Source of the DNA: Ramicandelaber brevisporus
Lineage: Eukaryota > Kickxellomycota > Ramicandelaberales > Ramicandelaberaceae
DNA length: 19,747 nt
Assembly (NCBI GenBank): GCA_025201865.1
Contig: MU602727.1
Location: 1-19,747 of the forward strand
Direction: 5' to 3'
The position numbers were made by a program, and so were the translations under genes. The notes beneath the pieces are model-generated. The model saw only the letters and a program-made list of their open reading frames with translations. It was not told the DNA's origin and made no database searches. Positions 16,346 to 19,747 of the stretch are shown piece after piece (the stretch's first letter is position 1; each line of letters starts with the position of its first letter).

Positions 16346-17862
16346 ATGCCTCAGCAAGCTATCGACGTAGATACAACGCAACCAGCTCAGATGACAACCG
16401 CAGCAAATAGCCACATGCAGCTTCAGCATCACAGTACTATATCAGCATCTGCTTCCTCAGCAAACGACGATGACACTAGCAGTGATATATTTGAAGAGTC
16501 GCCACATCAGAATCAACCAAATTCAGCAATTGATGAATTTAGCAAATACATTAGCAACTCGCCAAATAGAATGGACGAGCTGAAGGATTATGGTATGGAT
16601 TTAGATATTGGAATATCAAATATAAAGCGGATCTACAGTCAACTACAGAGATCAGTGAATGAGGCTAGTAAGCAGGTAATGGTAGATGGGAACAAGAGCA
16701 GTGTTATCAACGACGACATCATCCAACTCGCAAACAAAATCAAAGATCATGTGAAGAACACTCTCCATCCATATCCTCACGATAAACGAGTCAATTTTGG
16801 TATGGTTTACATCATTACTATTTTTATCATCAACGGAAATGTGCATTGCACGCCGAAAGAAATGGTTGAACTGGTGAGAGATTATAAACTTCAACAGTTT
16901 GATTCGGCTTCAAAGCAGATCACAGATAAAGCAATCAAAACTGCATTGTTACTGCTACACGACAAAAAATACTGTAAACATCCTAGACTTCTACTGGGAA
17001 AAGATCATAGAGGATATTATATGGCTGGGAGAGACAATCCAAATTATGTTGCTAGTGACAATGGAAAAAAGAAAAAAACCAAAGGTAGCAGTAATATTAT
17101 TCATATTCCGATTTCATTAGTGGCAGCAGCACAAACAGTAAACAACAACTCTGCACCCAGTGGCCCCTATTTGGAGATGGTACATAGATTAATTATAGAA
17201 TCAACTTATTCCTCCACTACAGCGCCAAAACAGACAGATGTTTACAGCCAGCTAAAGATTGTAAAAGTGAAGAAACAACAGCAGCAGACTACAACAGCTT
17301 CTCCTCCAACATCAACATCAACTCCAGCTCAAACAACAGAGTTGGAGACAGTGGATTATGAGAAGATGTTTCACGACATTGTTCAATCTGTGCCTGACAA
17401 TGCTGTTGATACAAAGCGTGACTTATTGCACAGTCTCTCCGAAGCTCGATTCGTTTTCAACCACTATATTGATTTGCTGCAATTGATAATTGAAGAAAAG
17501 AAACAAAAAATAAAAGAGCAAGTTGGTGGCGTTGAAATTGAAAAAACAAAAAAAAGTATGATTGGATTGGAAAAGAAGATTAAGCATTTTCTAAAACAAG
17601 TTAATAAACTGGAAGCACTAAATTCTATTATTCGAAAAGACCCATTCGCAGAAATAGTACCAGTGGAGCCTGGTAAAAGCACCATCGGTGACTATTATAG
17701 AGGATACTCCGGTAATACTTTTGTTCCTAATGAGAATATGTTACGTTTCAAATGTGGATTTGGAGATGATCGCATTGGTGGCATACTAGAAGAGTATGAT
17801 ATTTACGGCAGTGCATTTGTAAAGGTAAAAGAAATAAGACGTAATATAAATGCTGACTCTTC

Positions 17863-17902
<40 letters not shown>

Positions 17903-19747
17903 GTGAATGAGAATGAGAATAGAATTGATAATAATGAAAATGACAAACAAACAAATGAGAGTGATACACAAGTAAAGTGTCAATTTTGCAGGCAGCCAGC
18001 TGGAATAAACAAAGACAAAAAGGAATTAATTGTGTGTGCTGGAGAATGTAAAGAATGGTATCACAAACAGTGTATTGGACGGCAGACGGCAAAAGACAAT
18101 GAGCCGACTTGTTTACTCTGTTCAGCTTATACGGAGGCAAGAGAGATTGAAGATGTATTGACTGGCAGTACAAACAAAACAGTCAGCAAAACAGTAATGC
18201 CACAATACTACTCTGAACGCAATAGCGGCTGCAAGGAAGTTTTGGGCAGGAAGAGCTACAGGACTTTTGTGTCTAAACTGGATAATGTATTCAACGTTGA
18301 TGACTTACGAATGGCGCTGGACTTTACAGAACGCATCCCCAGCACCTTCATCAACTTCTTTATTCGATATTTGCTTCTTTCTTTGTATGGGGAAAGCGAA
18401 CTTCATGACCTAGAGATATTGAGTATTACAGTTGGATTAGATAAAGATGATAATGACTCCAGTTCTAGTATTATTGAAGTGGATGATGAGATTGGGCCGC
18501 CACAGCAACAACTCTCTGCATTCAACATTATTCAACTGCTCAAAACACAATTCTCATCTAATGTATTCCGAACCGCTGTCTGCCTTCTTCAACCGCCAAT
18601 AAAAAAGAGTAAAAATGGTCATGGGTATACCGCATCTGATTACATAATACGGTTCATTAATGGTTTGAAATGTGCAACTCCAGCAGTATTAATTGGTAAA
18701 CAATTAGAAGTTGAAATAGACAATAAAAAGAAGAACAATGATTCTACAGTTAGTTTGACAGTAAGCGAGCTAATGGGTGGATATGGAAAACTACTGGAAC
18801 GCGCTGCAGCTGTGTGTATGCTCTCCATCGTTGAAGATATCAATTTGACTGATGCAGACATTGATGCAACTGAATCAACTACTAGTGGGTTGGATAAACT
18901 TGAGACGGTGCTAATGAATAAACTTGGCGGCAGTGAAAATGAGATTAAAAACAACTGGATAAATAAGTATGACATATTAGACAAAATGACTGGCTCCGCT
19001 CGTACCGATGCTGTTAACAATCTAGTTAAGTCTCTCCGTGCCGTCTGTGTTCGGCAGTTAAATGAAAATGACTTGTATAAGGCAATAAAGAGAGAAGTTG
19101 AGTGCGCCATCCGCTCGATTCTATTACTTCTAACTGGTGATTACACTGACAAAAAGAGTGTGGATACTGCAACCGAAAAGGGACTGAAGTGTTTGGTTGA
19201 AACCGATGATACCACTACAGCAACAACTAGAAACACACCGCTAAACGCATTGGCAGCAAAAGTCGCACATTCAGTTGTTTATCGAGTTGGGTTTACACTA
19301 TTGAAAAAGGCATACAAAAAAACAAAAAACAGCAAAAATAAAAACAGCAACAATGATGACGATGATGGTGACATTGGCAACTTAATTTTACTGGCACTGG
19401 TTAAGCTGCGATCTCTTCGTGCTAGTATTCTTCTGGGAGTGGTCAAAGCACTGGGTATAAAGCCAATCTTTAATAGTGGTCCAGAGTTTAGAGCAATGGG
19501 CTTAACTGCTGGAAAATGGAATGAAATCAAACCTGTGTATCCGAAGCGCAGAACAAGCAACATGATTAATTTATTGCTGGAGAGTTGGCCAAAGCATGAA
19601 GTATTCCCAGAGTATCCTCAACTGCCAGTTTACGTCACACGTTCCACGCGACTTCTTTATGGTAAGAATGGAAAGAATGGAAAGAATGGTCTACTTAACT
19701 CCAAGAACAGCACAGTAAGCCAGTCAGATGAACCATCCTTTAAGCGA
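16346..19747 (+). CDS. Large PHD-finger protein of unknown family, C-terminus beyond the window
   Basis: One open frame of 1134 codons with no stop before the edge. Residues 1-80 are Gln/Ser/Asp-rich. About 150-235 (GMVYIITIFI... TPKEMVELVRDYKL ... GYYMAG) has the helix-helix-helix-wing look of a winged-helix or HARE-like domain; this is tentative. A coiled coil rich in Lys/Glu spans about 378-430. A 13-Thr run (507-519) precedes a complete C4HC3 PHD finger: C545-C548, C564-C568 (CX3C), H573-C576 and C589-C592, with W571 before the His. PHD fingers usually read histone H3 tails, so a nuclear chromatin role is likely. The region after it is mostly helical (SYRTFVSKLDNVFNVDDLR, LRSLRASILLGVVKALG) and I do not recognise it. 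Near the end is a KNG triple repeat. Codons are AT-ending, unlike RPS2. The ATG follows an A-rich leader and is the first in frame. Confidence 0.85.
17864..17902 (+). repeat. (ACA)13 microsatellite encoding 13 Thr in the PHD gene
   Basis: Thirteen consecutive ACA codons encode Thr507-Thr519 directly before the Asn/Glu-rich linker leading to the PHD finger. Pure codon use points to recent slippage, in contrast to the mixed-codon Thr run of the kinase. Confidence 0.92.

Noticed and set aside
1-19747. tRNA or rRNA genes
   Set aside because: No cloverleaf-like segment with a GGTTCRANYCC-type arm and no rRNA-like conserved stretch was seen by eye on either strand; a dedicated search was not possible.

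Overview
The window is nuclear DNA from a eukaryote, most likely an intron-poor, early-diverging fungus. The evidence is a full cytosolic ribosomal protein (uS5/RPS2), a complex I accessory subunit (NDUFB7), the carrier-translocase proteins TIM10 and TIM22, RNase P/MRP subunit POP7, a Mediator MED21 subunit, a RAD60/NIP45-type SUMO-like-domain protein, a PHD-finger protein, AATAAA poly(A) signals and a secreted GH18 chitinase. Nearly every gene is one uninterrupted reading frame. Genes alternate between strands, so this is not a polycistronic kinetoplastid-like layout. The fungal assignment is an inference from the chitinase and the overall gene style; species cannot be told.

Layout. 1-419 (-): 5' part of a GH18 chitinase, cut by the window edge. 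420-2434: about 2 kb with no convincing gene, full of degenerate short repeats. 2435-2680 (-): small GC-rich frame ending in a peroxisomal-type AKL tripeptide. 3214-7299 (+): 1361-residue divergent protein kinase with large low-complexity regions. 7567-8298 (-): POP7. 8465-9268 (-): RPS2. 9731-10111 (-): NDUFB7. 10718-11068 (+): TIM10. 11256-13706 (-): RAD60/NIP45-like protein. 14370-14849 (+): MED21. 15018-15482 (-): TIM22. 16346 to the right edge (+): large PHD-finger protein, still open after 1134 codons.

How the parts relate. These are mostly unrelated housekeeping genes, but three of the mitochondrial ones sit within about 5.8 kb: NDUFB7, TIM10 and TIM22. TIM10 delivers carrier precursors to TIM22, so two partners of one import route are close neighbours. 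Divergent pairs (NDUFB7/TIM10, RAD60/MED21, TIM22/PHD gene) share 600-860 bp upstream regions. Convergent pairs (kinase/POP7, TIM10/RAD60, MED21/TIM22) are separated by only 168-267 bp, and in two of them the poly(A) signals imply overlapping 3' ends. Third-position GC differs strongly: high in the chitinase, RPS2 and the small AKL frame, low in the central kinase region and the PHD gene.

Most worth a second look: the kinase (catalytic loop HLDINPQN without the usual lysine, and a repeated SL[IL][VI]P[DEN] motif), the unrecognised PHD protein, and a 7-bp TTTGCAN repeat found in two separate intergenic regions.
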